From NCBI GenBank assembly GCA_015548865.1, contig JADMXW010000020.1, positions 1 to 64,000 of the forward strand: a stretch of 64,000 bases of DNA. Reading direction: 5' to 3'. The notes beneath the pieces are model-generated. The model did no database searches. It had not been told where the DNA came from and was given only the letters and a program-made list of their open reading frames with translations. The number at the start of each line of letters is the position of its first letter. Within the stretch, counting starts at the first letter, position 1. Both the position numbers and the translations under genes were made by a program. This DNA is from Serratia marcescens. GTDB lineage: Bacteria > Pseudomonadota > Gammaproteobacteria > Enterobacterales > Enterobacteriaceae. Shown piece by piece: positions 8,358 to 17,867 of this stretch.

Positions 8358-10499
8358 TTATTCCCCCTTTTCTCTTTTTTGTTTTGCTTCTTCTACTTTG
8401 TCTTTTTGTATCTTTTGTTGTGCGTTGTATAGGGGGCTTGTTTGTTGATTAGGTTTAAAACGTACGGGTAATCCTTTATCTCCTAGATATGGATGTATAT
8501 CATCATATCCTTGTGCATTAGGCTGACGAACCATAATTGCATAGCTTTGATCTCTAGCGGTTACTGCGTCTGATACAAGTATTAAATCAGTATCACCGCG
8601 AGCCCCTCCAAAAGATCTTGCTTTCAAGTCTCTCTTTTCTGTATTCCATTGACTTTCCAGCCAGTTAACCGCACCAGATACCTTGTACACAGCCTCTGGT
8701 GCAAACTTCATTATTTCAGGTGAGCCATTAATTGATGTAACTGCCCACTTATTTTTTATCTGCGCATTTGTTATAGCTTCTGCGCGACCCGCATCACCTC
8801 CACTGAGTGAGAAGTTAGCGTCATAGACAGCTCGATAGTCTCGTAAGTACTGCTGATTCGACTCCCCTGCACCTGTAACGCTCGGTGATCTAAAAAAACC
8901 AAATGGTGACAAAGAATTTATATTTTTCTGAGCCGCACTATCTCTGTTTTTGATGTAATCAACATCACGTAATTTTTTGCTTATCAGTTCCTTCATACCT
9001 GAACTTTGCTGATATGTTTGCGTATACGCTGATTCGACAGCCTTATCAGCTGGTATACCTGACGTCGTGTAATCATAAACAGACTTAAAAAATGCTGCGG
9101 TATCGGAGGGTATGGTGGAAATCGCAGCAGGGTTATTCTCAAACAACCCTCCGAACAGGTTAGCCATTGATACAGTGAGAGACGGATCCTTCGTGGCAGC
9201 CCCTGCGTTTAATATTGATACTACTTGGCTAGGTATGATTCCGGTACTTTTTACCACCCCAGATAACATATTGACGGTGTCAGTGTCATTGACGTTGAAC
9301 TGTGGCATGTTCTTTTGAAACCAAATATCCATAGCAGCTTGGTTATTTTTATCTGTCGGATCTAGCCTAACCCCCTCTTTAATTGATGACTCCACACGCT
9401 GCATAACGGCAATCTGGTTTTGCTCGTTTTGATAACGCTGTAGCGCGCCCGTTCTGCGCTGAAGAGAGCGCCATTGATCGGCAGTGCCGCCGTTTTTTTC
9501 CAGTTCAGATTTCTGATTCAACACAAGATTTTCAAAAGCTTGTGGCCCTTCGAGTTTAGCTTTTTTAATCGCCAGTTCATCATTAAGAACTGTCTGCGCG
9601 TAAATTTCACTCTCTGTCCCTCTGGTAGATCGTGACAATGTTGCACGCATTTCATCCGTGGGTTCCATCCCACTATCAACAAGAGAGGCATACTCACTTA
9701 CCTGACGAGACGCTAACGCTTCCCTTCTTGCAGCCTCAATCCTTGCTTGATTTTGCAATTGAACCTGCTGATTCTGTACTCGATTCCAAAGCTCCATTCT
9801 CTTGGCTGGATCAAGTTTATCCAGGTAAAAACCATCTTCACCAGTTAAATCCTTATTCAATTGCGCTAAAGCTGTGCCGTCCCTGTTCGCCTCCAAGAAT
9901 CTTTGCTGGGCTTGGTTATACCAATTCTGATCAACCCAACCTTGGCGCACCTTCGCCCACTGAGCACCATAACCAATCCGCCCCTGTTCATCATATGCAG
10001 CAGACATGGCGTTGATTTTATCGATATCCGCGCCGGGGTAGTTTGTCAGTTTTGCAAGCTTATCCAGTCCACTATCGACCTGATCACGCGCTTCGATTTT
10101 CAGGGCTGCACGCGCGTAGCCCTGCGCCGTGGTGAGTCCGTCAGATTCGTAGCGTTTTAGCCCACCCTCGGCAACCTGTGTTTCTGCAATGCCCAGCCCT
10201 GAGAATTGCGGCTTTTCCAGCTTTCCCACCGCTTCGTGATAGACATTCTCTACCTGATCCGCACGCAGTGTGCCGTCCTCAACACCACGGCGTATCGATT
10301 CGTTAATGTCTTTCAGCTTGATTTGATAATCGAGCATCGAGTCGCCAGCTCGCGCGCGCACAACCGCGTTAACCTCTTGCTTTACATCATCTGCCAGCCC
10401 AGTCACGGCTTGCCCGATAGCGCCCGTTCCGCTCACATTGACGCGCGTTGGCTGAGGTGTGGGAACCGCGTTACCAAAATTACCCGTTGGGATACGCAT
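8358..10499 (-). CDS. Internal virion protein (T7 gp15-like)
   Basis: A 713-residue, mostly helical, Gln- and Ala-rich protein starting MRIPTGNFGNAVPTPQP, equivalent by order to T7 gp15 (internal virion protein C). It begins at the stop of the gp14-like gene (TTAATTAATG junction) and ends 2 bp before the gp16-like gene, so the three ejection proteins form a tight operon. The middle region (LQNQARIEAARREALASRQ) looks like coiled coil. Confidence 0.75.
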   Translation of the reverse strand: MRIPTGNFGNAVPTPQPTRVNVSGTGAIGQAVTGLADDVKQEVNAVVRARAGDSMLDYQIKLKDINESIRRGVEDGTLRADQVENVYHEAVGKLEKPQFSGLGIAETQVAEGGLKRYESDGLTTAQGYARAALKIEARDQVDSGLDKLAKLTNYPGADIDKINAMSAAYDEQGRIGYGAQWAKVRQGWVDQNWYNQAQQRFLEANRDGTALAQLNKDLTGEDGFYLDKLDPAKRMELWNRVQNQQVQLQNQARIEAARREALASRQVSEYASLVDSGMEPTDEMRATLSRSTRGTESEIYAQTVLNDELAIKKAKLEGPQAFENLVLNQKSELEKNGGTADQWRSLQRRTGALQRYQNEQNQIAVMQRVESSIKEGVRLDPTDKNNQAAMDIWFQKNMPQFNVNDTDTVNMLSGVVKSTGIIPSQVVSILNAGAATKDPSLTVSMANLFGGLFENNPAAISTIPSDTAAFFKSVYDYTTSGIPADKAVESAYTQTYQQSSGMKELISKKLRDVDYIKNRDSAAQKNINSLSPFGFFRSPSVTGAGESNQQYLRDYRAVYDANFSLSGGDAGRAEAITNAQIKNKWAVTSINGSPEIMKFAPEAVYKVSGAVNWLESQWNTEKRDLKARSFGGARGDTDLILVSDAVTARDQSYAIMVRQPNAQGYDDIHPYLGDKGLPVRFKPNQQTSPLYNAQQKIQKDKVEEAKQKREKGE

Positions 10500-11023
10500 T
10501 AATTAATCCCCATGTTGCCAAACATGTTGTTTGTTGATGCGCCGGTTTTGGCTGCTGGTTTATCTTGCGCAGTCTTCCAGCCTGAATAGGCTTTCGCGCC
10601 AGATGACAGTAACGAACTCCCCGCACTGATATAACCGGACGTGGCTGCATTGTTGCCGCTAATTCTGTCGGCCTGTGCTTGTGCCCGATAGCGAGAAGCA
10701 GTATTTTGCCCGTTTAAAACGGTCATTGTGGCGTCATATTCCGCATCGCCCACAATCCCAGACGTAATACGCAATGCGGTACCCGATCCCGTTTCAACAC
10801 CTGAGGCGGCATAACCGGCGTTTGCCTGTGCTGCCTGTGCTGCACCCGCTTTTCGGATGCGTTCGGCCTCAACCCGTGCCGCTGATTTAGCAGCCTCCGC
10901 GTCGGCCTCTGCCTGGTCAGCCTGATAATCACCCATTTTCTTTTGCTGCACTCCGCTCGCCACCGCGCCACCAGCAGCAAGAACGGACGAGCCGATCAGC
11001 GCAATTTCAACACCAGTACACAT
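10499..11023 (-). CDS. Internal virion protein (T7 gp14-like)
   Basis: 174 residues. It starts with a hydrophobic Gly/Ala stretch (IALIGSSVLAAGGAVASG), then has an Ala-rich coiled-coil-like helix (DYQADQAEADAEAAKSAARV) and a Gly/Ser-rich tail, the pattern of gp14-type ejection proteins that insert in the outer membrane. The ribosome site is GAGG, 7 nt before ATG. First of three consecutive ejection-protein genes. Confidence 0.78.
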   Translation of the reverse strand: MCTGVEIALIGSSVLAAGGAVASGVQQKKMGDYQADQAEADAEAAKSAARVEAERIRKAGAAQAAQANAGYAASGVETGSGTALRITSGIVGDAEYDATMTVLNGQNTASRYRAQAQADRISGNNAATSGYISAGSSLLSSGAKAYSGWKTAQDKPAAKTGASTNNMFGNMGIN

Positions 11024-11025
11024 AG

Positions 11026-11472
11026 TTAAACCTCCATCGAATACAGCAGGCCAGTACGTGCCAGCCCGAGACGTTGATACAGTTCACCCGTACGCTCTTC
11101 ATGAATGCCCGTGGTGATACCCATACGGATTTCCCGCACGCCGTTTTCTTTTGCCCAGGCGATAAACGCCTTTACCAGTCGGTATCCGGCTGTAGCGCCG
11201 CGCCGTTCAGCGTCGATAAAAACGCCATATTCAAACGCCATGCGGTCGGTAGAAAACCACTGTTCAGCTATGCCGCCACCCATCCAGCCAATAATCTGCC
11301 CGTCGTGCTCCGCTACCAGCACCACGCCAAAGCAGGAATCAATAAGCTGCTCTGCCAGTGCGCGGCATTTATCAGCACTGAACGAAAAATTCCGGTACCG
11401 CGATTCCTGGTGCATGCGCATACCCAGCAGCACCAGCGCCGGAATATCCTCTTTTGTTGCAGGTCGAATCAT
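11026..11472 (-). CDS. GNAT-family N-acetyltransferase
   Basis: 148 residues with the GNAT fold order: MIRPATKEDIPALVLLGMRM at the N-terminus, VVLVAEHDGQIIGWMGGGI in strand 4, the acetyl-CoA loop region with ERRGATAGYRLVKAFIAWA, and GELYQRLGLARTG near the C-terminus. The usual pyrophosphate-loop glycines are present as R-R-G-A-T-A-G. It lies in frame with the virion operon between tail tubular B and the gp14-like protein, overlapped or separated by only a few bases on both sides, so it is co-expressed late. Substrate unknown. Confidence 0.88.
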   Translation of the reverse strand: MIRPATKEDIPALVLLGMRMHQESRYRNFSFSADKCRALAEQLIDSCFGVVLVAEHDGQIIGWMGGGIAEQWFSTDRMAFEYGVFIDAERRGATAGYRLVKAFIAWAKENGVREIRMGITTGIHEERTGELYQRLGLARTGLLYSMEV

Positions 11473-11474
11473 GG

Positions 11475-13451
11475 TTAACCCCCGTTACTGGTGAAAGTGG
11501 TCATAACAGCCAGCAGGTGAAACGGCAGCGGCTGCAATTGCTGAATGAGTAATGTGTCTTCGCCTTTTTCCCAGCCGAGTTTCCCCCACGAGTGATCGCC
11601 GGTAAAAAGCGGTGCGGGCTGGTTAAGAATGCTGGGGCCAAAACGCCGAAAAGGGATGGTTTGCCCGTTGCAGGTTGCGCCGGTGGTGTCGAGAAAACGC
11701 ATGGTCACCTCGCTGGTGCGCTTGCGGGCGTTCTGTACGGTGCCCTCGCTGGTGGAAACTTCCTGCGTCAGCGTTTCTATGGTGGTGTCGAAATGCAGCC
11801 CGATGGCGACGCTTTTCGCGGTGCGGGTCAACGTAACAGAGCCATCGGTTACTACCTGTGCGGGCATGACGTTACCGTCTGCGACGATATCAACGGTTTT
11901 TCCTTCGAGGTGGTTTAACCCGCCCCACGCTTTTGCACCGGCTTCACTGGTGCCGGTGACCGCCGCATCACTGCGTAAATCATCCACCAGCAATTCAACG
12001 TAGCGCACCGTCTCGCCGTTAATTTCACGCTTGACGATGGTATACACCGCATCGCCTGAATCGGTGGGGATTGACGATACCGATTCAAAAGCACCCTCGG
12101 TGACATGCCGCGACCAGGCGATCACGTCTTGCGCGCGGTCAAGCACCATTGAGCACATAGTGCCATCGGCACGGATCAGCCAGGCGATAGAATCCGGCTG
12201 CTGCTGGTAGGCCATTTCCACGATGCCCGATTCAGTGATGTGCTCAGACAGCACGGACAGGTCATTGGCGGAATAGGCGACGTAACTGTCGGGGTCATAA
12301 GCGACCGCAAACAGTTTGCGGCCTGCGCGCTGGATGAAAAGGATTTCGGTACCGACACGCACCGGGCGAATATTATTGCAGCCGTAAGGACTGGGATTTT
12401 TTACAGAAATATTTGTCGGTGTGATTGCCGCATCCGAGCCGCCGGTTAACGTGAACTCGCCGCCGTAGGTCAGCGCAATAAGCGTGTTCATCTGCGCCAG
12501 ATGCACAATCGGGTTTAACTGGTCAGAGGAAACTGTAAACGACATGGCGTCGTCGTCCTCGTCGCCCAGCTCGAAAGACAGGTAAGAGCCGGTTTCACTG
12601 AACCACACCGTTTGCGGGTACTCAGGAGAGCCCGCCAGTACCAGCCGTTGCTGGTAGAACGTCACGGCACCCGGATAGCCCAACTCTTCCGACCAGACGC
12701 TATCCTCGCGCGTCCATGCCCCCGGTGATGCTGCCTGCGTAGCGGAAAGATCGGAACGAATAACGCCCACGGCTTCCTGTGCGTTGGTGATGGTGTTGAT
12801 CAGCACCAGACCGCTATTGATTCGCACGTACGAGCCCGCATCCTCGGCAACCCAACCAGTGCCGGTAAAGCTCGTTTCTGCCTCATCATCCCATAGCGTC
12901 AGCGTGATAGCCGAGCCGACAAATTCTTTTACCGATGGCTTGCACCATTTTTCCGGCGTGTCGCGGATTTCATCAAATGGCATCACCACGAAATCAGCAG
13001 CGGCCAGCGTCCAGTCTGTTTGCGCCTGGCGCTGTAACCGTTGCGGCGGGATATCCTGGTGAACCAAAAACATCGTGTCGGCACTCTGCACGAATTTCAC
13101 TTCGGGCAGCATGCTTTCAGTGAACGGGCTTTCGATTTCATAAGGGGTTAAATCGTCTTTAACCACCTGCGCACCGTTCTGGAAAAAGCGTACATAGCCG
13201 TCGCCAAATTCCAGTTCGTACGCCTGAGAGCGGTTAAACACGAAAGGGATCAGGCGGGATTTTTTATCGGCGTATTTCGTGGCCGCAACAAAACGTGTAC
13301 CGGGGCGACGCTTAACGCCACCGTGAACCACGCATACCGCGTTCTCTACCTGTTTTGCACCATTGGCATAACGCGCAATATCCACACGCCCCATTAAGCG
13401 CGGGGAAATCTCGCCAGCGGTAAAATTGGTTTTTATCAGGTTGGCGCGCAT
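11475..13451 (-). CDS. Tail tubular protein B (nozzle)
   Basis: 658 residues starting MRANLIKTNFTAGEISPRLM, a beginning typical of podoviral tail tubular protein B / nozzle proteins, with GRVDIARYANGAKQVENAV and GGVKRRPGTRFVAATKYADK. It forms the distal tube of the short tail. Directly downstream of tail tubular protein A (2-bp gap), matching T7 gene 11-12 order. Confidence 0.92.
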   Translation of the reverse strand: MRANLIKTNFTAGEISPRLMGRVDIARYANGAKQVENAVCVVHGGVKRRPGTRFVAATKYADKKSRLIPFVFNRSQAYELEFGDGYVRFFQNGAQVVKDDLTPYEIESPFTESMLPEVKFVQSADTMFLVHQDIPPQRLQRQAQTDWTLAAADFVVMPFDEIRDTPEKWCKPSVKEFVGSAITLTLWDDEAETSFTGTGWVAEDAGSYVRINSGLVLINTITNAQEAVGVIRSDLSATQAASPGAWTREDSVWSEELGYPGAVTFYQQRLVLAGSPEYPQTVWFSETGSYLSFELGDEDDDAMSFTVSSDQLNPIVHLAQMNTLIALTYGGEFTLTGGSDAAITPTNISVKNPSPYGCNNIRPVRVGTEILFIQRAGRKLFAVAYDPDSYVAYSANDLSVLSEHITESGIVEMAYQQQPDSIAWLIRADGTMCSMVLDRAQDVIAWSRHVTEGAFESVSSIPTDSGDAVYTIVKREINGETVRYVELLVDDLRSDAAVTGTSEAGAKAWGGLNHLEGKTVDIVADGNVMPAQVVTDGSVTLTRTAKSVAIGLHFDTTIETLTQEVSTSEGTVQNARKRTSEVTMRFLDTTGATCNGQTIPFRRFGPSILNQPAPLFTGDHSWGKLGWEKGEDTLLIQQLQPLPFHLLAVMTTFTSNGG

Positions 13452-13453
13452 GG

Positions 13454-14017
13454 TTAAAACCTCGACGTGAGCAAAGGATAACCGCCAAGCTCTTCTGGTG
13501 GGTCTTCCTGCCCGTCAATGGCCTTGGCCTGACGCAGCAGATAGGCGGCTTCCTGCGTAAGCGCATCGCGCAGGCTGGCGGATGCCGTTACCGCATAGGC
13601 TATCTTTGCCGCCATAAACGCTTCTGCCAGCGCCACCAGCGCCGGATCCCACGTTGATTCATCATCGTTGCGGAAGATGTAGCGCAGTTTCAGCGCGTTG
13701 ATATTGGCAAGAATTTTTCGCCCTTCCAGTTGGTACTGGATATCGTCTGACTCATCACCCACGGACAGAACGCGCAGTAAGTCACCCGGCAGCGGGAACT
13801 GATACGCAAAGCCAAAAACAGGCGCAGTACTGGAAGGGGAAAGCACCACGCGCTTAACGGCGCAGTTCCACGGATGCTTACGCAATAAATCTTCGCGTAC
13901 GGTGGGATAAACGTTGGAGCACAGGCGCGCGCTGTCGGAGTCCTCTTTAAAATCATTAATGGGATTCTGACCGAGGATAAGCAGCGCGTTGGAACAGATA
14001 GAAACACTGGAAGCCAT
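13454..14017 (-). CDS. Tail tubular protein A (adaptor)
   Basis: 187 residues starting MASSVSICSNALLILGQNPI, characteristic of T7 gp11-type adaptor proteins that join the portal to the nozzle. CSNVYPTVREDLLRKHPWNC and YQFPLPGDLLRVLSV are typical conserved segments. It lies 57 bp after the capsid gene, with a terminator in between (14033-14058), so it is probably expressed by read-through at lower level than capsid, as in T7. Confidence 0.93.
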   Translation of the reverse strand: MASSVSICSNALLILGQNPINDFKEDSDSARLCSNVYPTVREDLLRKHPWNCAVKRVVLSPSSTAPVFGFAYQFPLPGDLLRVLSVGDESDDIQYQLEGRKILANINALKLRYIFRNDDESTWDPALVALAEAFMAAKIAYAVTASASLRDALTQEAAYLLRQAKAIDGQEDPPEELGGYPLLTSRF

Positions 14018-14032
14018 AGCGGTACCTTTAAC

Positions 14033-14058
14033 AAAAAGGCCGGGGTTTTACCCCCGGC
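14033..14058 (-). terminator. Rho-independent terminator after capsid
   Basis: In leftward RNA, GCCGGGG-GTAAAA-CCCCGGC followed by C then TTTTT. Position matches the terminator after T7 gene 10, which lets capsid be made in excess over the tail genes. Confidence 0.85.
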
Positions 14059-14073
14059 AATACCAGCGCGGCA

Positions 14074-14979
14074 TTACGCTACAAAATCAATCGCAACCAC
14101 TTTCTTCTCGTTGGCGCGACCTGCACCGTAAGAAGCATCCACGGAAATCTGGATGGTGTTGTTTTTGTCACGACGCGGGCCGATATCGACGTTATATTCA
14201 GCGCCGGTACCGAAATGCACGGCAGACTTCGCCCAGGCCACCGTGGTTTTAGTGGTCACGCCTTCCGCCGTTACCGAATCCAGCGCTTCATAAGCGATCC
14301 ACTGGAAGCCCAGCCAGTTACCCGATACAGCACCTTCCTGCAACATCTTGACCGCCATAAAGTCGGCGCTGGTCAACGTGGTGTCGCCGAGGATTTGCGT
14401 CAGCATGTCAGCGTTGTAGGCGATAAAAAGCTGTTCGCCGTTCTGCTCGTCGCATTCATTGCGGCGAAACATCGCTTTAGCGGCAATCAGTTTGGCTTTG
14501 GTTGCCCCGGTACCACCCGCCACAATCTTTTGAGACGCAGGAAGTACAACGTTGGTGTAAGCGCCGTTGTTTTCCGTCTTGCGCGGTACCGCATCCAGCA
14601 ATGCACGGTAAATCGTCGTATCCTTGCGGCGGTTGGCGGCGGCCAGCGTCAACTGCAGATACGGCCCCTGAGGGTCAGCAATCAGCTTGCGTAAGTCGCG
14701 TTTTTCAACGGGAACGAATACGCCGTAATCTGCCATCAGCGCATTACGGGTACCGGCTTCCGGCACATCCCATACCGTGTCACCGAAACGCGTAGTAATG
14801 GCGTTCATTTCGATGGTACCCATGTCGTTGATGGTGAACGACGCACCGGTGATCTGTCCGCGATCGTGTACTGCCGCCTGAAAGCGGGAATCTTTCTGTT
14901 GTGACGCAATCTCGAAAGAATCGTGGAACTGCGTTACAAAAGCGGCGGTGATCATATTTTTGTTGGCATCAAAAGCCAT
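14074..14979 (-). CDS. Major capsid protein
   Basis: 301 residues from ATG 14979 (MAFDANKNMITAAFVTQFHD), chosen because GGAG lies 8 nt upstream. A longer frame to 15036 would run into the repeat-bearing leader. Order (portal, Bbp19-like, scaffold, capsid, tail tubular A) defines it as the shell protein; a HK97 fold is expected but not visible directly. Its upstream region contains two late elements and follows a terminator, so it likely has its own promoter. Confidence 0.85.
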   Translation of the reverse strand: MAFDANKNMITAAFVTQFHDSFEIASQQKDSRFQAAVHDRGQITGASFTINDMGTIEMNAITTRFGDTVWDVPEAGTRNALMADYGVFVPVEKRDLRKLIADPQGPYLQLTLAAANRRKDTTIYRALLDAVPRKTENNGAYTNVVLPASQKIVAGGTGATKAKLIAAKAMFRRNECDEQNGEQLFIAYNADMLTQILGDTTLTSADFMAVKMLQEGAVSGNWLGFQWIAYEALDSVTAEGVTTKTTVAWAKSAVHFGTGAEYNVDIGPRRDKNNTIQISVDASYGAGRANEKKVVAIDFVA

Positions 14980-15011
14980 AATGCGCACTCCAATTCTGTT
15001 TCGCCTGTGGG

Positions 15012-15032
15012 GTGTCGGTTTCCCGGCCCAAT
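15012..15032 (-). repeat. Late element copy 3 (diverged)
   Basis: GTGTCGGTTTCCCGGCCCAA-T between scaffold and capsid, about 33 bp from the capsid start. Leftward RNA keeps a CGG-GAAA-CCG hairpin, with UUGGGCC replacing UUUGGUC. Confidence 0.6.
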
Positions 15033-15119
15033 ACACCGACTGCTTGGCGCTTACAGACGGCGGGAAATCAGGTATCCGGCTACCACGCCGGGCTGGTGGA
15101 GTGATTTTGCAGAAGGTGT

Positions 15120-15141
15120 GCGTTCGGTTTCCCGACCAAAT
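15120..15141 (-). repeat. Late element copy 4
   Basis: Perfect late element, identical over 22 bp to the copy at 18579-18600, located directly downstream of the scaffold terminator and ~140 bp upstream of the capsid start. Leftward RNA gives UCGG-GAAA-CCGA preceded by AUUUGG. Confidence 0.75.
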
Positions 15142-15142
15142 G

Positions 15143-15167
15143 AAAAAAGCCAGCGGTTAGGCTGGCT
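15143..15167 (-). terminator. Rho-independent terminator after scaffold
   Basis: Leftward RNA: AGCCAGC-CTAACC-GCTGGCT followed by TTTTT. It would separate the portal-scaffold transcript from the capsid transcript. Confidence 0.8.
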
Positions 15168-15187
15168 TGTTGTGACATGTCACAGCA

Positions 15188-16018
15188 TTACGCTACAGGC
15201 GTATTACCATAGGTTTTCGCGTAGTACGCCCTGACACGCGCAGATACGCTTTCGTGATCGGCGTGTTTCGGATCCATGTACGCTTCTGACTTCATCAGAT
15301 CACGGATGCTTTGCTGCTCTTCCAGATTGATATCACTGCCAGTTGGGGAGTCTTCCTGCATTTCTCCGCCGATTTTTGCCAGCATGCGAATTACCATCGG
15401 GTTGTTGCCGATTTCGTCAATGCGGCCTTTGTCGGATTCATCAGCCAGGGAATTAAACGCCCGGTACGCGAGCCCGATGTTTTTGTTAAATTCTGCATCG
15501 GTTTTCCATACTTCGCGTAGTACAGTGCCAGCCGCTTCCTGATCCAGTTGTGCGGCACCGCCAACCAGTTCCGGCGCACGCTGCATATACTCACCGAGCA
15601 CAAAACTTAACTGGTCATTGGTCAGCCCCTTGGCGTGGGCAGATTTTAAAAAGCCCTGCATTTTCGGGTCGGCTTTGAACTCGTCCCAATTGAACCCTTC
15701 GGCGTCTACCTTAGGCGCATACTCATCAGCCGTTTTTGGCGGCGCGTCCCCGCTGCCAAGGCGCTTTTCCAAATGCGTATGCGCATCCGCCAGTTTGCGG
15801 GCAGAGCTTTCAATATTGAGGGTGCCGTCTTCGCCCATAACGCGGTATTTTTCCGGTAGCCAATCTGTCGCGCCCGGTTGCTGTGCTGCGCCAGTACCGA
15901 GCAAAGAGCCGCTACCTTCGCCACCAGGATTACCACCGCCGCCATTACCACCATCGCCACCCCCTGAGCCTTCGCCTTCACCAGCCTGATTCATGAACGG
16001 GAATTTAAGCTTCCACAT
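15188..16018 (-). CDS. Scaffolding protein
   Basis: 276 residues with a Gly-rich N-terminal segment (residues ~12-40), then TDWLPEKYRVMGEDGTLNIE and SSARKLADAHTHLEKRLGSG, the conserved start of podoviral scaffold proteins, and an acidic helical body. It directs capsid assembly and leaves the prohead. Start chosen at 16018 with GGAG 9 nt upstream; MNQAGEG at 15994 is an alternative. It overlaps the Bbp19-like gene by 14 nt. Confidence 0.88.
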   Translation of the reverse strand: MWKLKFPFMNQAGEGEGSGGGDGGNGGGGNPGGEGSGSLLGTGAAQQPGATDWLPEKYRVMGEDGTLNIESSARKLADAHTHLEKRLGSGDAPPKTADEYAPKVDAEGFNWDEFKADPKMQGFLKSAHAKGLTNDQLSFVLGEYMQRAPELVGGAAQLDQEAAGTVLREVWKTDAEFNKNIGLAYRAFNSLADESDKGRIDEIGNNPMVIRMLAKIGGEMQEDSPTGSDINLEEQQSIRDLMKSEAYMDPKHADHESVSARVRAYYAKTYGNTPVA

Positions 16019-16238
16019 CGTCGTTTACTCCGTCTGCTTCGTTAAGCCTGCGTAAAATGAAATCGAGCACATCACGTTGCCCGGCGTTAAAACATGTCTG
16101 GCGATCCCCTTCGGGGCCACCCTTGACGTACACGGCACCACCGAAACGCCGCGTTAACTCTTCCAGCACCTGCGGGCCACCTGGTGTTTCCTCAAAAAGG
16201 CGTTTGTAATCCTCAGGGCGAACGGGTTTGTTAATCAT
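16005..16238 (-). CDS. Bbp19-like phage protein
   Basis: 77 residues: MINKPVRPEDYKRLFEE, then FGGAVYVKGGPEGDRQTCF and AGQRDVLDFILRRLNEADG. The DYxxLF...AGQRxVxxFILR pattern is that of Bbp19 of Bordetella phage BPP-1, found between portal and scaffold in many podoviruses. Role not established. It overlaps the portal stop by ATGA. Confidence 0.8.
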   Translation of the reverse strand: MINKPVRPEDYKRLFEETPGGPQVLEELTRRFGGAVYVKGGPEGDRQTCFNAGQRDVLDFILRRLNEADGVNDDVEA

Positions 16239-17866
16239 CGTGCGCCCCCTGCCATTTGCTGAACCAATGCGGTACCTGCTTCCTTACCTGCCGAGGTTGC
16301 CGCTTCCTGCCCTGCCTGCATCAGCATTTGCTGTTGTGCTGCCTGCTGTTGTGCCTGCCTGCGCTGGTCACGTAAACGGGCCACATCGTTAGCGCTGCGA
16401 ATAACTTTCGCGGGAACGCCCAGCGCTTCGGACACCACGCGAGCCGCTGAATCGGTATCCAGTAAGTCGGTAACTTCAGGATCAATCTGTGCCAGTTGCG
16501 CGATATTGGCCCCAGCGCGCTCAATGGCGGTCACGTCCTCCAGCTTCTGCGCGCGAGCCAACGGGGAAATGTAGCGGACGTTGAAATTAGCCGAGTCCAT
16601 GCCCTCAGGCGCAGCGGGGAAAATGCCTGCGCGGTATGCAATGCCGAAACAGCGCTGAACCAGTATTTGCAGGTATTCAGCCTGAAAGCGTCCGTACACC
16701 GGGCCAAGTAGTTGGCGGATGAGCGCGACACGCACATGCACCTCGGTTGCGGTCATGGCTGGGCCGTCTTGCGGCTGTAACTGATCGGCCATCAAAATTT
16801 TGCGGATTTGCGCGCGTAATTTTTCTTCTGAGGTGAAAGCAACGTTGAAATCTGCGCCTGTCAGCAACGGTTTCATGCTCTCCACGCTGTTGGCTACGAT
16901 GATGCGGCGTGGCCCCACCTTGACGGTGCGCGGGTTTAATACGCCGTCGTCTTCCGCGATCCACATACCGGAAATAGCCAGGTCAGCGGCGGCTTTTTCC
17001 ATGTGCTTAATTTCGTTTAGCTCTTTGCAGTCGGGCAGCGCGTCATAAACGGGGCCGACGCCGTAGGCACTGGCGGGGATCTTCATCCAGCGCGGAACGG
17101 CAACGGGAAATTCGTGATAGCCAGACTCGCGCGCCGTGCTTTTGCCCTGCACTTCGATGTGATACGACGCAAAGCGCATATTTTTAGCGAGGTGGGCATT
17201 TACCACATAGGTATCGCGCGGAAAAATCGCGTGAATAAAATCAAATTTCGCGTCAGGTTTTTTCTTTGCCTCATCGCGGATTTTCTCGCTGACGTTTTTG
17301 TCGCCAAATTCTTTTACTGCCTGCTCTGCGGTTAACTGGTAGCAACGATAAACGGTGTCAACGATGCCATCACGGCGAGACGATGAGACATAGCACTGCG
17401 ATAGCGGCCACTGTTGGAAAGTAAAGCCGCCCTGCTCTTTGTCCTCATCGATGTAAAGCGCGAACCAGCCAGCAATAACCACATCCAAGCAGGATTCGTA
17501 GGCTTCCGCGTCAAAGTTGGCCGCGTGAATGTTTTCCCATATCAGCGTTGCGCAGGTAGATAGCCACGTTTTTTGCTCGTCGGTGAGGCTTTCGCTGTTT
17601 AGATCCATCCACTGCGCGTTAGCGGGCGTCATACCGGACATAAGAGCCGACGCAAGAATGCGCGTGCTGTCCGTCGCGGTACCGTCCAGTAACTGCGCCA
17701 CCTTGGATTTAGCGCTGCTGGCGTCCAGAACATCGGAAGAAAAGCCAGCCCCACGCAACGGGTAGGTAAAATCAAAGCACTCGCGCCAGGTCGGTTCATT
17801 TGACTGGCGTAACGCTTTCAGTGAATCCGCACGACGGATAATTTTGCTGGCTGTTTCGTTGACCAC
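16235..17866 (-). CDS. Portal (head-tail connector) protein
   Basis: 543 residues, the normal length for T7 gp8-type portals. Begins MVNETASKIIRRADSLKALR and includes WRECFDFTYPLRGAGFSSDV. The C-terminus is Gln/Ala-rich (RDQRRQAQQQAAQQQMLMQA), common in this family. GTG start with AGGGGCG upstream. It forms the dodecameric ring at the packaging vertex and docks terminase and the tail adaptor. Confidence 0.93.
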   Translation of the reverse strand: MVNETASKIIRRADSLKALRQSNEPTWRECFDFTYPLRGAGFSSDVLDASSAKSKVAQLLDGTATDSTRILASALMSGMTPANAQWMDLNSESLTDEQKTWLSTCATLIWENIHAANFDAEAYESCLDVVIAGWFALYIDEDKEQGGFTFQQWPLSQCYVSSSRRDGIVDTVYRCYQLTAEQAVKEFGDKNVSEKIRDEAKKKPDAKFDFIHAIFPRDTYVVNAHLAKNMRFASYHIEVQGKSTARESGYHEFPVAVPRWMKIPASAYGVGPVYDALPDCKELNEIKHMEKAAADLAISGMWIAEDDGVLNPRTVKVGPRRIIVANSVESMKPLLTGADFNVAFTSEEKLRAQIRKILMADQLQPQDGPAMTATEVHVRVALIRQLLGPVYGRFQAEYLQILVQRCFGIAYRAGIFPAAPEGMDSANFNVRYISPLARAQKLEDVTAIERAGANIAQLAQIDPEVTDLLDTDSAARVVSEALGVPAKVIRSANDVARLRDQRRQAQQQAAQQQMLMQAGQEAATSAGKEAGTALVQQMAGGAR

Positions 17867-17867
17867 G

